From Aurantiacibacter suaedae (GTDB taxonomy: Bacteria > Pseudomonadota > Alphaproteobacteria > Sphingomonadales > Sphingomonadaceae), in contig NZ_SKCG01000001.1 of the NCBI RefSeq assembly GCF_005434915.1, forward strand, positions 682,001-746,000: 64,000 nt of DNA. The letters are read 5' to 3'. Below are positions 28,099-39,286 of this stretch, piece by piece. How positions within the stretch are numbered: position 1 is the first letter of the stretch; each line of letters begins with the position of its first letter. The translations under genes and the position numbers were made by a program. The notes under the pieces were generated by a model. It was not told the DNA's origin. It made no database searches and worked only from the letters and a program-made list of their open reading frames with translations.

Positions 28099-28479
28099 TC
28101 AAAGCAGGAAGATCGCGGCCCAGAAGGCCACTGTCAGCACCACGCCGCCGACCACCGAAGCGATCGACCACATCTTGTTCGCGTCCAGCTCGTAACCGGC
28201 ACCGGTGTCGAGCACGAAGTGTCGCAGGCCAGAGCACAGGTGCGTGAAGAAGGCCCAGGTCAGCCCGATCAGAACGAGATAGCCGATTGGCGTGGTCATC
28301 ACCGAATGGAAGGTCTCATAAGCTTCCGGCCCGCTGGCGAGCGCGCCGAGCCACCACAGCAGCACGCCAAGGCCGACAATGGCCATGCCGTCGCCGGAGA
28401 CGCGGTGGAGGATCGAGACCAGCATATGCGGGCCCCATTTCCAGATTTGCAGGTGCGGCGAGAGCGGGCGGTTGGCCAT
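28099..28479 (-). CDS. sdhC: Succinate dehydrogenase cytochrome b556 subunit
   Basis: 126 residues from the ATG at 28479; NRPLSPHLQIWKW is the canonical N-terminus. Three transmembrane helices; SILHRVSGDGMA contains the conserved Ser/Arg of the quinone site, and HLCSGLRHFVLDTG contains the haem-ligand His. First gene of sdhCDA on the minus strand. The SDR gene is divergent, 122 bases away. Confidence 0.92.
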   Translation of the reverse strand: MANRPLSPHLQIWKWGPHMLVSILHRVSGDGMAIVGLGVLLWWLGALASGPEAYETFHSVMTTPIGYLVLIGLTWAFFTHLCSGLRHFVLDTGAGYELDANKMWSIASVVGGVVLTVAFWAAIFLL

Positions 28480-28600
28480 GTTCTGTCCCGTATGGTGCGT
28501 TGCGATGCCCCCCATCTAGCGTCTCGTGCCGAGGACACAAGCGCGCTGGCCAACAAGTGTGAGGCTATCGCGCGAGCGCCGGCCGGTCTAGGCTGGGCAT

Positions 28601-29311
28601 ATGACCAATATTCTCGTTACCGGAAGCAGCCGCGGCATAGGCCGCGCAACCCTTGAGGCACTGGCAGCGCGCGGCGCCAAGGTGGCAGGCCACGCCACGC
28701 AGAGCACCGATTCGAACGCCATCGCCGCCGACTTTCGCGATCCGCTTGCGCCGCAAATGCTGTGGCAGGAGGCTCTGGAAACGCACGGCGGCGAAATCGA
28801 CGTGCTGGTGAACAATGCCGGGCTATTCTCGGCCAGCCCGATCGAGGGCAGCGATATCGAATGGATGGATGCATGGGAGGATACCCTGCGCATCAACCTC
28901 ACCGCCGCCGCGCAGCTGAGTCGGTTCGCGGTGCGTCACTGGCAGGAGACGGGCCGCGCGGGCCGGATCGTCCATGTCGCCAGCCGCGCCGGGCACCGGG
29001 GCGATTCGCCCGCGCACTGGCACTATGCCGCTGCCAAGGGCGGGATGCTGGCCATGCACAAGACCATCGCCCGCGCCTATGCGAGCGAGGGCATCCTGAG
29101 CTTTGCCGTTGCCCCCGGCTTCACCGACACCGCGCAGGAGGGCGACTTTCTGAAAAGCCGGGGCGGCCCTGCCCTCCTGGCCGATATTCCGCTCGGCCGC
29201 GTCGCTGAACCGGAGGAAATCGCGGCGATTGCCGTGTTCTGCGCGCTCGATGCCCCCGCCAGCATGACGGGTGCGGTGATCGACGCCAATGGCGCGAGCT
29301 ACGTCCGCTAG
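28601..29311 (+). CDS. Short-chain dehydrogenase/reductase
   Basis: 236 residues. Cofactor motif TGSSRGIGRA; NNAGLF; active-site Ser in HVASRAG with Tyr/Lys in YAAAKGGM; the C-terminal region (MTGAVIDANGASYVR) is FabG-like. It oxidises or reduces an unknown alcohol or ketone with NAD(P). It is followed by a 314-base region without a complete gene that holds a palindrome and a broken metallo-beta-lactamase. Confidence 0.85.
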   Translation: MTNILVTGSSRGIGRATLEALAARGAKVAGHATQSTDSNAIAADFRDPLAPQMLWQEALETHGGEIDVLVNNAGLFSASPIEGSDIEWMDAWEDTLRINLTAAAQLSRFAVRHWQETGRAGRIVHVASRAGHRGDSPAHWHYAAAKGGMLAMHKTIARAYASEGILSFAVAPGFTDTAQEGDFLKSRGGPALLADIPLGRVAEPEEIAAIAVFCALDAPASMTGAVIDANGASYVR

Positions 29312-29342
29312 AGTCTGAGACGGTACCCTGATCCTCCTTGCT

Positions 29343-29362
29343 CCCCTCCCCTCGGGGAGGGG
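29343..29362. repeat. GC-rich palindrome, REP-like
   Basis: CCCCTCCCC TC GGGGAGGGG is a near-perfect nine-base palindrome, followed by a G-rich stretch (GCTGCGGGTGGGGG). This arrangement is a frequent intergenic repeat in alphaproteobacteria. It could also help terminate the SDR transcript, although there is no T-run. Confidence 0.5.
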
Positions 29363-29420
29363 CTGCGGGTGGGGGTTCGACGCTGGTTGGCGCGACCAGC
29401 ACCTTTGCCGCTGTCCTACA

Positions 29421-29629
29421 AAGGTGCTGGCCAATGTGGCCGCGCTGGGGTTCGATCCGGCGGAAATGAAGCAGATTTTCACCATCCACGAGCATTTTGA
29501 CCATATCGGCAGGGCGGCAAACTGATGGCGGAAGGCATCACCTCGGGCATGAACTGCGCACAATATGCGGCCAGCATCACCGAGCGGCTTGACGCGCGGC
29601 TCGCAGAGGAACACGCCGCGCAGTCATGA
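29421..29629 (+). pseudogene. Subclass B3-like metallo-beta-lactamase, internally deleted
   Basis: The first part reads KVLANVAALGFDPAEMKQI FTIHEHFDHIGRAAN and stops at TGA 29523-29525; it contains the HxHxDH zinc motif. Overlapping ATG at 29525 opens a second frame, MAEGITSGMNCAQYAASITERLDARLAEEHAAQS, that looks like the C-terminal helix of the same family, ending in TGA 29627-29629. The central 150 or more residues and the N-terminal signal are missing. Its TGA overlaps the prmA start by ATGA. No intact product is expected. Family match is by eye. Confidence 0.6.
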
Positions 29630-30522
29630 GCTGGAAACTGTCTGCCGTCACGTCGCGCGAAGCTGTCGAACAAGCGCTGGACCGCGCCGAAGGCTGGGAC
29701 GAGGCGCTCGTCCTCGCCGCCTTCGAAGTCGACCCGGACGAGCCCGACGTGTGGCAACTCGATGCCTATTGCGAGGAAAAGCCCGGTGCTGCCGAGCGAG
29801 AGGCCGTCGCAGCGCTGTTCGAGGATGAGGTGCCGGACATCAACTCCGAAGAGCTGCCCGATGCCGACTGGGTGAGCGAGAGCCAGAAGGGCGCGCAACC
29901 GATTCGCGCCGGCCGGTTCTATGTTCACACGCCAGAGCATTCCGCGAGCGAGGAAGCGGGCATGACCAGCTTCTGCATCCCGGCAGCGCAAGCCTTCGGC
30001 ACCGGGCAACATGCGACCACGGCGGGGTGCCTCGAAATGCTCGATACGATGCACGGTGATGGCGTGCATCCGCGCAGCGTGGCCGATATCGGCACCGGCA
30101 CCGGCCTGCTCGCCTTCGCCGCGCGTGATCTGTGGCCCAAGGCGCGCTATACAGTCAGCGATATCGACCCGCTGTGCACCGAGGCGGTGATCGACAACGC
30201 GCTGCGCAACTCCATCCCGCTTGGGACTGAGCCGGGCAAGGTAGCAGCTATGACCGCCGAGGGCATGGACCACGACCTGCTGCACGCGCGCGCGCCCTAC
30301 GATCTGCTCATCGCCAATATTCTTGCCGCGCCGCTGGTGGAACTTGCGCCCGACTTTGCCGCCGCCCTCGCACCGCGCGGCTCGGTGCTGCTGGCAGGGC
30401 TGCTGGCAACGCAGGAAAGCACGGTGCGCCGCGCCTATCGTCGCCACGGGCTGCGGCTGCACAAGCGCATTCAACGCGGCGACTGGAGCATTCTGTGGCT
30501 CAGGGCGCGCTACGTCGGCTAG
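29626..30522 (+). CDS. prmA: Ribosomal protein L11 methyltransferase
   Basis: 298 residues. A PrmA-type N-terminal domain is followed by a methyltransferase domain with QAFGTGQHATTAGCLEML and the SAM motif VADIGTGTGLLAFAARDL. It trimethylates ribosomal protein L11 in the cytosol. The start ATGA overlaps the end of the metallo-beta-lactamase remnant. It overlaps the next gene by 28 bases. Confidence 0.9.
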   Translation: MSWKLSAVTSREAVEQALDRAEGWDEALVLAAFEVDPDEPDVWQLDAYCEEKPGAAEREAVAALFEDEVPDINSEELPDADWVSESQKGAQPIRAGRFYVHTPEHSASEEAGMTSFCIPAAQAFGTGQHATTAGCLEMLDTMHGDGVHPRSVADIGTGTGLLAFAARDLWPKARYTVSDIDPLCTEAVIDNALRNSIPLGTEPGKVAAMTAEGMDHDLLHARAPYDLLIANILAAPLVELAPDFAAALAPRGSVLLAGLLATQESTVRRAYRRHGLRLHKRIQRGDWSILWLRARYVG

Positions 30523-31217
30523 CGCGCGCCATCGGGCGCGCTCTTGTCATCGTTCTGCTGGTGCTCGGGGCTTACCCGGTTGCGGGCTGGCTCGGCAGCA
30601 CGATCCCGCGTGGTTCAGGCGATGGCGACCAGCCTCGCGAGATAACGATCATGGTCGAGACCAACGGCACCCATACGGGCGTGGTGGTGCCGGTGGTGAA
30701 CGCGGTGAAGGACTGGCGCGAGACTTTTCCCAGCGCCGCGAGGCCCCGGCCTCATGACGGACGCCTGCCAACCCACCTCGGCATAGGCTGGGGCGAACGC
30801 GAGGTGTTTCTGAACGTCGCCGAGTGGAGCGACCTTAAGCTCGCGACCGCGGCGCGGATCGCTTTCGAGGGCGGAGAGCCCCTCATGCGGGTGAGCCCCT
30901 ATGTCCGCCCCATGCCAAGCGCGAGCTATCGTCCGATGACAATCAGCGCCGCGAACTATCGCAAGCTGGTCACGAGGATCGAGGCGAGCCTGCCGCCACT
31001 CGCAAGCGGCGAACAGCGGGAAGAACTGCGCGCGAGCTATACGAGCGATACCTACTACCCGGCGCTTGGCACCTATACGCTGTTCCACACCTGCAACAGC
31101 TGGGTGGGCGATACTCTTGCTGCCGCCGGGATCGAGATGGGGGCATGGACGCCCTTTGCCGGAGGGGTGACCAAGTGGATCCCGGTCCCCGGGGCCAGCG
31201 CCGATGTAGCGATATGA
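30495..31217 (+). CDS. TIGR02117/DUF2459 family protein
   Basis: 240 residues, starting with GTG at 30495 inside the end of prmA. One N-terminal membrane helix (residues about 12-34), then a periplasmic domain with conserved patterns HTGVVVPV, GIGWGEREVFLN, YTLFHTCNSWVGDTL (a Cys next to His) and the PFAGGVTKWIP end. The family has no established function; the Cys/His pattern resembles papain-like amidases, which is inference. The next gene converges after a GC-rich hairpin. Confidence 0.8.
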   Translation: MAQGALRRLARAIGRALVIVLLVLGAYPVAGWLGSTIPRGSGDGDQPREITIMVETNGTHTGVVVPVVNAVKDWRETFPSAARPRPHDGRLPTHLGIGWGEREVFLNVAEWSDLKLATAARIAFEGGEPLMRVSPYVRPMPSASYRPMTISAANYRKLVTRIEASLPPLASGEQREELRASYTSDTYYPALGTYTLFHTCNSWVGDTLAAAGIEMGAWTPFAGGVTKWIPVPGASADVAI

Positions 31218-31219
31218 AA

Positions 31220-31249
31220 CGAGGCGGAGCGCTCATGCGCCCCGCCTCG
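31220..31249. terminator. Convergent GC-rich hairpin
   Basis: CGAGGCGG (31220-31227) pairs with CCGCCTCG (31242-31249). It lies between two converging genes and could stop transcription in both directions. No T-run follows, so this is a weak call. Confidence 0.4.
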
Positions 31250-31258
31250 CCGGTTGGA

Positions 31259-32383
31259 TCAGAAGGTCTGCGCAAGCGACAGCGACAGGCGCCAGTCGCG
31301 CGGCAACTGGATGCCGTTCAGGCGCTGATGGATCGGCACGGCCATTTCCGCCCCAAGCTGCGGACCGCGCCGGTTGGCCAGCGGCAAGCGCCAGTTGACG
31401 CCAAACGCCGCGCTGATCACGTCGCCGCCATAGTTCGCCTGAATATCCGACGGCGCGGAATGATTGTGCGCCGCGTTGTAATGGCCGAGCACCGCCCCCT
31501 CGTGCTCCCACTCCAGCCGCGCGGTGGTGCCGACATCGGCGGCCAGCAGATAGCTCAGCCATCCGGTCACCCGCGCCTTGTCGCCAAAAGCAAAGCCGCT
31601 GGCATTGCTGTCGTCGGTGCGCCAGCGATAGCTCGCCTGCCCGCCCCAGCCGATTGCCCCGGCCTGGCCGCTCACGGTAACAGCAGGCTCGATATCCCAG
31701 GTGCCGCTGCCCGACTGCATACCGTAGTGGACGAAAGTGCCGTCGGCATTCGTTCTGTCGACCGCCCCGGTCGGCACCCACAGTCCCAAGGTGGCATGGG
31801 CGTTGAATGCATGGCTGCGCGCCAGCCGGTATGAGGCCGATACCAGCGTATCGCCAAAGCCTTCGGTGCCGTGGGCGTGAACCATGCCATAAGGCATCCC
31901 ACCGTGCCCGCCGTGACTGCTGTGATCCATCGGCATGTCCATGGGCATATCCATGTCCATGCCGGTGTTCGCTGGATCGATCCCGACCATCTCCATCCGG
32001 TGCCACATGTAATGCGGCATCACCATCAGCGTGAGATCGGAGGTGGGCGCGAACATCAGATCGAGCATCACCATGTCCATCTCCATGGACTGCGCGCGTA
32101 CGGAATAGCCCGCTGCCAGCACATCGGCATCGCTGATCTCGTCGGTGCCCGAACGGTTGGTGCCCGAATAGCGCTGACGCTCGAGCCGCAGGCCGATCAT
32201 CGCCTCGCCGCCTTCGTGCATGTGATCGTTCATCATGCCCGCAGAGGGCGTGAGCAATTGCTGATGAACCTCAATGGTGTCGGCATCGATGTCTGCCTGC
32301 GCATGGGCAGGCGCGGACAGCACGGCGGAAACGGCAAGCGAAGAGACGAGCGCACAAGCGCCCGCAAACATAGTGAATTGCAT
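31259..32383 (-). CDS. Met/His-rich outer-membrane transporter-like protein
   Basis: 374 residues from the ATG at 32383. Signal peptide, then beta-strand-rich sequence ending in Phe (LSLSLAQTF), typical of outer-membrane barrels of the putative transporter (MetA-pathway phenol-degradation-like) group. The stretch at about residues 145-190 is extremely Met-, His- and Asp-rich (GMDMDMPMDMPMDHSSHGG), a plausible copper-binding or copper-sensing loop. Third gene of a likely operon with DUF2946 and glutaredoxin-MauE genes; this context supports a metal-related role. Copper is an inference from the Met/His content. Confidence 0.7.
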   Translation of the reverse strand: MQFTMFAGACALVSSLAVSAVLSAPAHAQADIDADTIEVHQQLLTPSAGMMNDHMHEGGEAMIGLRLERQRYSGTNRSGTDEISDADVLAAGYSVRAQSMEMDMVMLDLMFAPTSDLTLMVMPHYMWHRMEMVGIDPANTGMDMDMPMDMPMDHSSHGGHGGMPYGMVHAHGTEGFGDTLVSASYRLARSHAFNAHATLGLWVPTGAVDRTNADGTFVHYGMQSGSGTWDIEPAVTVSGQAGAIGWGGQASYRWRTDDSNASGFAFGDKARVTGWLSYLLAADVGTTARLEWEHEGAVLGHYNAAHNHSAPSDIQANYGGDVISAAFGVNWRLPLANRRGPQLGAEMAVPIHQRLNGIQLPRDWRLSLSLAQTF

Positions 32384-32434
32384 TGTAAAAATCCTGTCTG
32401 GTCTGAACATGGCCGGACTGATCCGGCCGTTGGC

Positions 32435-32818
32435 TCAGGAGACGACAGGCGGCGCGCGCGCTGGCGGCAGTTGCCGCGCATAGTGGTAGGCAGCGGCAAG
32501 CGTGGCGAAGCCGGCGAACAGGTTCGTCACCCCAGCGAAGGGCACTGCGAGCACCGGAAGCGGCGGGGCAGAATCGCCCCCGGAATGACCGGCAAACAGG
32601 CAATGGCCCGAGGACTTGTCGCTGCTCTGCTGCCCCGGATGCTTGGCTTTGATCGGAAGATGCCACTGCGCGTCGGAGTTACATATCTCGATTGTGATCG
32701 AACCGTCGCTGTCTGCCGCGGTCATCATGCCAGCGGGAACAACGGCGCGCATCAGCATCGCCGCTGCCAGCAGCAAGAGACACCAGTTCCGATGGGCAAA
32801 AAGATGCGAGCGAGCCAT
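32435..32818 (-). CDS. DUF2946 family protein
   Basis: 127 residues. An N-terminal membrane segment ends in RAVVPAGMM, the family signature, followed by a periplasmic stretch with several Cys and His (EICNSD, SGHCLFAGHS), then a second hydrophobic segment (about residues 90-110). The family is commonly found next to copper-handling genes. Gap of 34 bases to the glutaredoxin gene and 51 to the transporter gene. Confidence 0.8.
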   Translation of the reverse strand: MARSHLFAHRNWCLLLLAAAMLMRAVVPAGMMTAADSDGSITIEICNSDAQWHLPIKAKHPGQQSSDKSSGHCLFAGHSGGDSAPPLPVLAVPFAGVTNLFAGFATLAAAYHYARQLPPARAPPVVS

Positions 32819-32852
32819 TCGCGCCGCCGCTTAGGCTCGCGCGAGCACCTCA

Positions 32853-33605
32853 TCAAGTAGCTATGCGAGCAATCATCCACAGCGCCATGGCGATCATCGC
32901 AAGGTTTTCGCTGAGAGACACGAAACCCAGCGGCACGTTCGAACCCCCGCCCACACAGGCGCACTTGATCTCCCGCTTTTGCACGTAAACCGCGTAGAAC
33001 ACGCTCGCCGCGCCCACGGTGCCGATGAACAGCGCGACCGGGATCGATAGCCATGGCAGCCAGTGCCCCGCCATCAGCACCGCCGCCAGCGCCTCCAACC
33101 ACGGGTAGGCATAGGCATAGGGCACGAAACGCCGCCCAAGCAGATCGTAGCCGGTGAACATGGTCGAAAACTGCTCGACATCCTGCAGCTTGAGCATCGC
33201 CAGCATCGCCATAGAAAAGGCAATGAACCACTCCGCCACTCGCGGCGTGAGAACCGTGCCGAAAGCCCACAAACCGAGCGACACCGCCAGCGCCAGCGCC
33301 ACTCCGAACACCGCCAGCACCGGACGGTAGGAGGTCTCGGCGCGCTCGCTTTCGGGCTTCCAGTCGCCAAAGTGGACCCGCAACGTATCGTAACCGCCTA
33401 TCCGCTTGCCATCGATGAAGGTTTGCGGCGTGGTCTTCACTTCATGCTCGGCCTTGAACGCGTCTGTCTGCTCGCGCGTGGTGAGCCAGTGGTCCTCGAC
33501 AGTATAGCCCTTGCGCTCGAGCAGCCACTTCGACTTCACCCCATAAGGGCAAACGTGTTTCTCCATCACCATGCGATAGAGCTGTGCGGTTTTTGGGTCG
33601 GCCAT
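32853..33605 (-). CDS. Glutaredoxin-MauE fusion membrane protein
   Basis: 250 residues from the ATG at 33605. Residues about 1-85 are a glutaredoxin-like domain with the motif HVCPYGVKSK; the second Cys of CPYC is replaced by Gly, so it is monothiol. GVKTTPQTFIDGKRIGGYD and similar glutathione-site patterns follow. Residues about 95-250 form a MauE-type four-helix membrane domain with a conserved Cys pair (KCACVGGGSNVPLG). Fusions of this type are linked to disulfide or methylamine-type maturation; the role here is likely to be redox handling for the downstream metal genes. First gene of the operon. Confidence 0.8.
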   Translation of the reverse strand: MADPKTAQLYRMVMEKHVCPYGVKSKWLLERKGYTVEDHWLTTREQTDAFKAEHEVKTTPQTFIDGKRIGGYDTLRVHFGDWKPESERAETSYRPVLAVFGVALALAVSLGLWAFGTVLTPRVAEWFIAFSMAMLAMLKLQDVEQFSTMFTGYDLLGRRFVPYAYAYPWLEALAAVLMAGHWLPWLSIPVALFIGTVGAASVFYAVYVQKREIKCACVGGGSNVPLGFVSLSENLAMIAMALWMIARIAT

Positions 33606-33709
33606 AATGGAACAGTGCGCAAAACGGCTGAAAGGTTCCAATGATGCATTTCCCCCTTCGCGATGGTTACATGTTATAAGGTTTGGCAGGATGGCGCGGG
33701 GAGATCGCA

Positions 33710-36102
<2,393 letters not shown>

Positions 36103-36106
36103 TCAC

Positions 36107-36622
36107 TCACTGCGCAATCCGCACCGGCGCGGGCGCGATCACCCAGCCATTCGCGCCCCACTCCATGCCGAAGCGGCTAGTAGTCATGCCCTCGCTTCCG
36201 CGCACCTTGCGGACCCAGCCGGTGCAGGAAAACTCGTCGGTGCAGGTGAAGTTCGCCAGCTCCACCACCAGGGCATCGTTCGCAGCGCCTTCCTCGGCTT
36301 CGGCGTCGATCCACATGCCGTCGCTCAGCACGCAGCGCGTGAACGGCGCGAGGCGCGGGTGGCGCTCCATCAGGGCGGTCTCGCCCTCGCTAGCGAGCGC
36401 CTCCGGCGTGCGCCCGTCGTTTGCTGCGACGCAGGTCGTCGGTTTGGGCAGCGTCGCGAAATGGTCGGCCAGCGCGTAATCGAGCAGCGCCAGTTGCGGC
36501 GTGTCCTGCTGCTGCGAGAGCTTCGGCAGCGGAGCAGGCATCGCTTCGTCTCCGCCGGGAACGGCGACGCAGCCAGACAAGGCGACAAAGCCTGCCATCA
36601 TGAAAAGTCCGCGCATCATCAT
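36107..36622 (-). CDS. Lipoprotein of unknown function
   Basis: 171 residues. Signal peptide with a lipobox (FVALSGC, Cys at about 18), so it is probably anchored to the outer or inner membrane from the periplasmic side. Three other Cys in the body (TTCVAAN, FTRCVLSD, NFTCTDEFSCTGW) may form disulfides. Overlaps the recN stop by ATGA and is co-transcribed with it; no functional link is evident. Confidence 0.7.
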   Translation of the reverse strand: MMMRGLFMMAGFVALSGCVAVPGGDEAMPAPLPKLSQQQDTPQLALLDYALADHFATLPKPTTCVAANDGRTPEALASEGETALMERHPRLAPFTRCVLSDGMWIDAEAEEGAANDALVVELANFTCTDEFSCTGWVRKVRGSEGMTTSRFGMEWGANGWVIAPAPVRIAQ

Positions 36623-38286
36623 ACTCCCTCCAGCAACCGGTCTGCCTGGGCGCGAGCCTCGGCGGTGATTTCCGCGCCCGACAGCATCCGTGCAATTTCT
36701 TCCTGCCGCCCCTCAGCGTCAAGCAGCATGACCGAGGTCCGCGTGACCGTGCCCTCGCTCGACTTGGCGATCATGTAGTGCGTGCGCCCGCGCGCTGCGA
36801 CCTGCGGTGAGTGTGTGACGGCGAGCAACTGCCCGTCCGCGCCCGCGAGGCGTGACAGGCGCTCGCCGATGGCCGAGGCAACCGCCCCGCCCACGCCGCG
36901 GTCGATCTCGTCGAAGATCACCGTTGCCGCCCCGCCCTGCTCGGCCAACGCGACCTTCAGCGCGAGGATAAAGCGCGACAACTCGCCGCCGCTGGCGATC
37001 TTGGCGAGCGGCGCGAAGTCGGCACCGGGGTTGGTGGCGATCAGGAATTCGACGCTATCGAGCCCGTGCGGCCCCCAGCGTTCCTCTTCCAGCTCGGTGA
37101 CTGCGGTGCGGAAACGCGCGGCATCGAGCTTGAGCGGCGCGAGTTCGCCCGCAACCGCTTCGTCAAGCCGCATCGCGGCAGAAACGCGGGTGGCGTGGAG
37201 AGCCTCGGCGCGGGCCCGATAGACCTCACCTGCCTGCTCCGCTGCCTTGACCAGTTCGGCCTCGCGGCTACCGGCAAGTTCGATCCCGTCCAACTGTTCG
37301 CGCAGCGCCTGCATCTTCGCGGGCAGGTCGTCGACCTGACAATCGTGCTTGCGGGCGAGCGCGCGCAGTTCGAACAGGCGGCGCTCTATCCGGTCCAGCT
37401 CGTTCGGATCGAAGGCGAGCGCATCGGCCGCGCCCTGCAACTTCTCCTCCGCCTCGCCCGCTTCGATCACGGCGCGGTCCAGCGCGGCGAGCGCCTCGGC
37501 CAGCAACGGGTGTTCTTCGGCGATCCGGTCAAGCCGCCGCGCGGCGCTGCGCATCTGGGCGAGCGCCGAATCCGAGCCGTCCCACAACAGCCGCAGTGTT
37601 TCGAGATCGCCCGCGAGCTTCTCGCCCTTCTGCATATCGGCGCGGGCACCGGCAAGCTCGGCCTCCTCGTCGCCCTCGGGCGCGATCTCGGTCAGCTCGG
37701 CAAGGTGCGCGAGCAGCAGATCCTGCTCGGCCACCAGCGCGGCATGGCTTGCCCGCGCCTCAGCCAGCGCATCTTCCGCAGCGCGCCAGCTATCCCATGC
37801 CTCGGCCACGCCCGCGCTGTCGCTTGCCGCATAGCGATCAAGCAGCATCCGGTGGCCGCGCGGGTTCACCAGACCGCGGTCGTCATGCTGGCCGTGCAGT
37901 TCGACCAGCGCCGGGGCCAGCGCTCGCAGCAAAGCCACCGAGGCGGGCTGGTCGTTCACAAAGGCTTTCGATCCGCCATCAGCGCGCACCTTGCGGCGGA
38001 TCATCAGCGGTTCGCCCGGCTCGACGTCGATTTCGGCATCGGCTAAAGCCTCGGCAACGGTCGGCGGCAAAGCGGCAAATTCAAAGCTCGCGGTCACGCT
38101 CGCCTCGTTCTCGCCCGCACGCACCAGCGCGGTTTCGGCGCGGTTGCCGAGAATGAGGCCGAGCGCATCGAGCAAGATCGATTTGCCCGCCCCGGTTTCG
38201 CCCGTGAGCACGCCAAGCCCTGCGCCGAACGACAGGTCCAGCGCCTCGATCAGGACAATGTTGCGAATGGCGAGCGAGGTCAGCAT
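36619..38286 (-). CDS. recN: DNA repair protein RecN
   Basis: 555 residues. SMC-like ATPase: Walker A in GVLTGETGAGKSILLDALGLILG, a central coiled coil (residues about 160-380, with RADMQKGEKLAGDLE), and C-terminal signature and Walker B (ELSRFILALKVALAE and TVIFDEIDRGVGGAVA). Acts in double-strand-break repair. It lies 40 bases after bamD on the minus strand. Confidence 0.95.
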   Translation of the reverse strand: MLTSLAIRNIVLIEALDLSFGAGLGVLTGETGAGKSILLDALGLILGNRAETALVRAGENEASVTASFEFAALPPTVAEALADAEIDVEPGEPLMIRRKVRADGGSKAFVNDQPASVALLRALAPALVELHGQHDDRGLVNPRGHRMLLDRYAASDSAGVAEAWDSWRAAEDALAEARASHAALVAEQDLLLAHLAELTEIAPEGDEEAELAGARADMQKGEKLAGDLETLRLLWDGSDSALAQMRSAARRLDRIAEEHPLLAEALAALDRAVIEAGEAEEKLQGAADALAFDPNELDRIERRLFELRALARKHDCQVDDLPAKMQALREQLDGIELAGSREAELVKAAEQAGEVYRARAEALHATRVSAAMRLDEAVAGELAPLKLDAARFRTAVTELEEERWGPHGLDSVEFLIATNPGADFAPLAKIASGGELSRFILALKVALAEQGGAATVIFDEIDRGVGGAVASAIGERLSRLAGADGQLLAVTHSPQVAARGRTHYMIAKSSEGTVTRTSVMLLDAEGRQEEIARMLSGAEITAEARAQADRLLEGV

Positions 38287-38326
38287 GAGCGCTCAGCCTT
38301 ATCGGGGCGCGCGGCCCGCCGCAATC

Positions 38327-39136
38327 CTAGCCGCCGACGAGTGCAGGTTCATATTCCTGCATAAGATCATAGGCACGCTCGTACCACTCGTTGCCGGGAT
38401 AGTTGGCGCCGAGCACGGCGGCGTAGCGCTTCGCCTCTTCGGGAATGCCGAGCGCCAGCGCGCTTTCGGTGAGACGGAACAGCGCCTCGGGCGTGTGGCT
38501 GGTGGTCTGATAGTTTTCGGTCACGTTGCGGAACCGCAGTTGCGCCGCGAGCCATTGGCCCGAACGCTCGTAAAACCGGCCGATCTCCATTTCCTTGCCC
38601 GCGAGGTGATCGTTGACAAGGTCGATCTTGAGGCGCGCATCGGCGGCATATTCGCTGCGCGGATAGCGGCGCGTAATCTCGGTCAGCGCGGCGAGCGCCT
38701 GGCGGGTGATCGCCTGATCGCGCTCCACATCGCTGATCTGCTCGTAATAGCTCATCGCGATCAGGTAGTAGGCATAGGGCGCTTCGCGGTTGCCGGGATG
38801 GATCGATAGGAACCGCTGCGCCGAGGCGATGGCCTTGGTGTAATCACGGTCGGCATAGTAGGCAAAGGCGCTCATCAGCTGCGCGCGGCGAGCCCAGGGC
38901 GAATAGGGATGCTGGCGCTCCACCTCGTCGAACAGCCCGGCGGCGAGCTTGAGGTCGCCCCGGTCGAGCCGGCTCTTCGCCGCACGATAAAGCGATTCGA
39001 CATCGCGCGCGACATAGGCGGTGTCGCCCTCGGCGCCGCCGGTGGAGGCGCAGGCCGAAAGCAGCGTGGCCGAGGACAGCAGGGCGGCCAGCAGGGCCTT
39101 GCGCAGCACGGGGCGCGATACAGAGCGAGTGATCAT
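38327..39136 (-). CDS. bamD: Outer membrane assembly lipoprotein BamD
   Basis: 269 residues. Lipobox LLSAC, then TPR-like repeats in the BamD pattern (LYRAAKSRLDRGDLKLAAGLFDEVERQHPYSPWARRAQLMSAFAYY). A subunit of the BAM complex that inserts beta-barrel proteins into the outer membrane. Just upstream of recN, as in many alphaproteobacteria. Confidence 0.93.
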   Translation of the reverse strand: MITRSVSRPVLRKALLAALLSSATLLSACASTGGAEGDTAYVARDVESLYRAAKSRLDRGDLKLAAGLFDEVERQHPYSPWARRAQLMSAFAYYADRDYTKAIASAQRFLSIHPGNREAPYAYYLIAMSYYEQISDVERDQAITRQALAALTEITRRYPRSEYAADARLKIDLVNDHLAGKEMEIGRFYERSGQWLAAQLRFRNVTENYQTTSHTPEALFRLTESALALGIPEEAKRYAAVLGANYPGNEWYERAYDLMQEYEPALVGG

Positions 39137-39210
39137 GGCATGGCGCTATAGCCAAGAGCGTGATGAACGCCAAGTGAAGTCCTGAGCGCTTTCCCCCTTA
39201 CGATGACGCC

Positions 39211-39245
39211 AAAGAAAAAGGGCGGCAGGTTGCCCCGCCGCCCTT
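39211..39245 (-). terminator. Rho-independent terminator for the TonB receptor gene
   Basis: On the minus strand the stem AAGGGCGGC / GCCGCCCTT (39218-39226 and 39237-39245, loop of ten) is followed by TTTTTCTTT. It lies 42 bases after the receptor stop. Read on the plus strand the same hairpin is followed by CTTTACTCTTTT, so it could work both ways. Confidence 0.8.
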
Positions 39246-39286
39246 CTTTACTCTTTTATCTCTCGCCTCTGGCGAGCGAAGGTCGC

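Noticed and set aside
31900-31970. Short direct repeats in the Met-rich outer-membrane gene
   Set aside because: They are coding MDMP units and explain the apparent DNA repeat.
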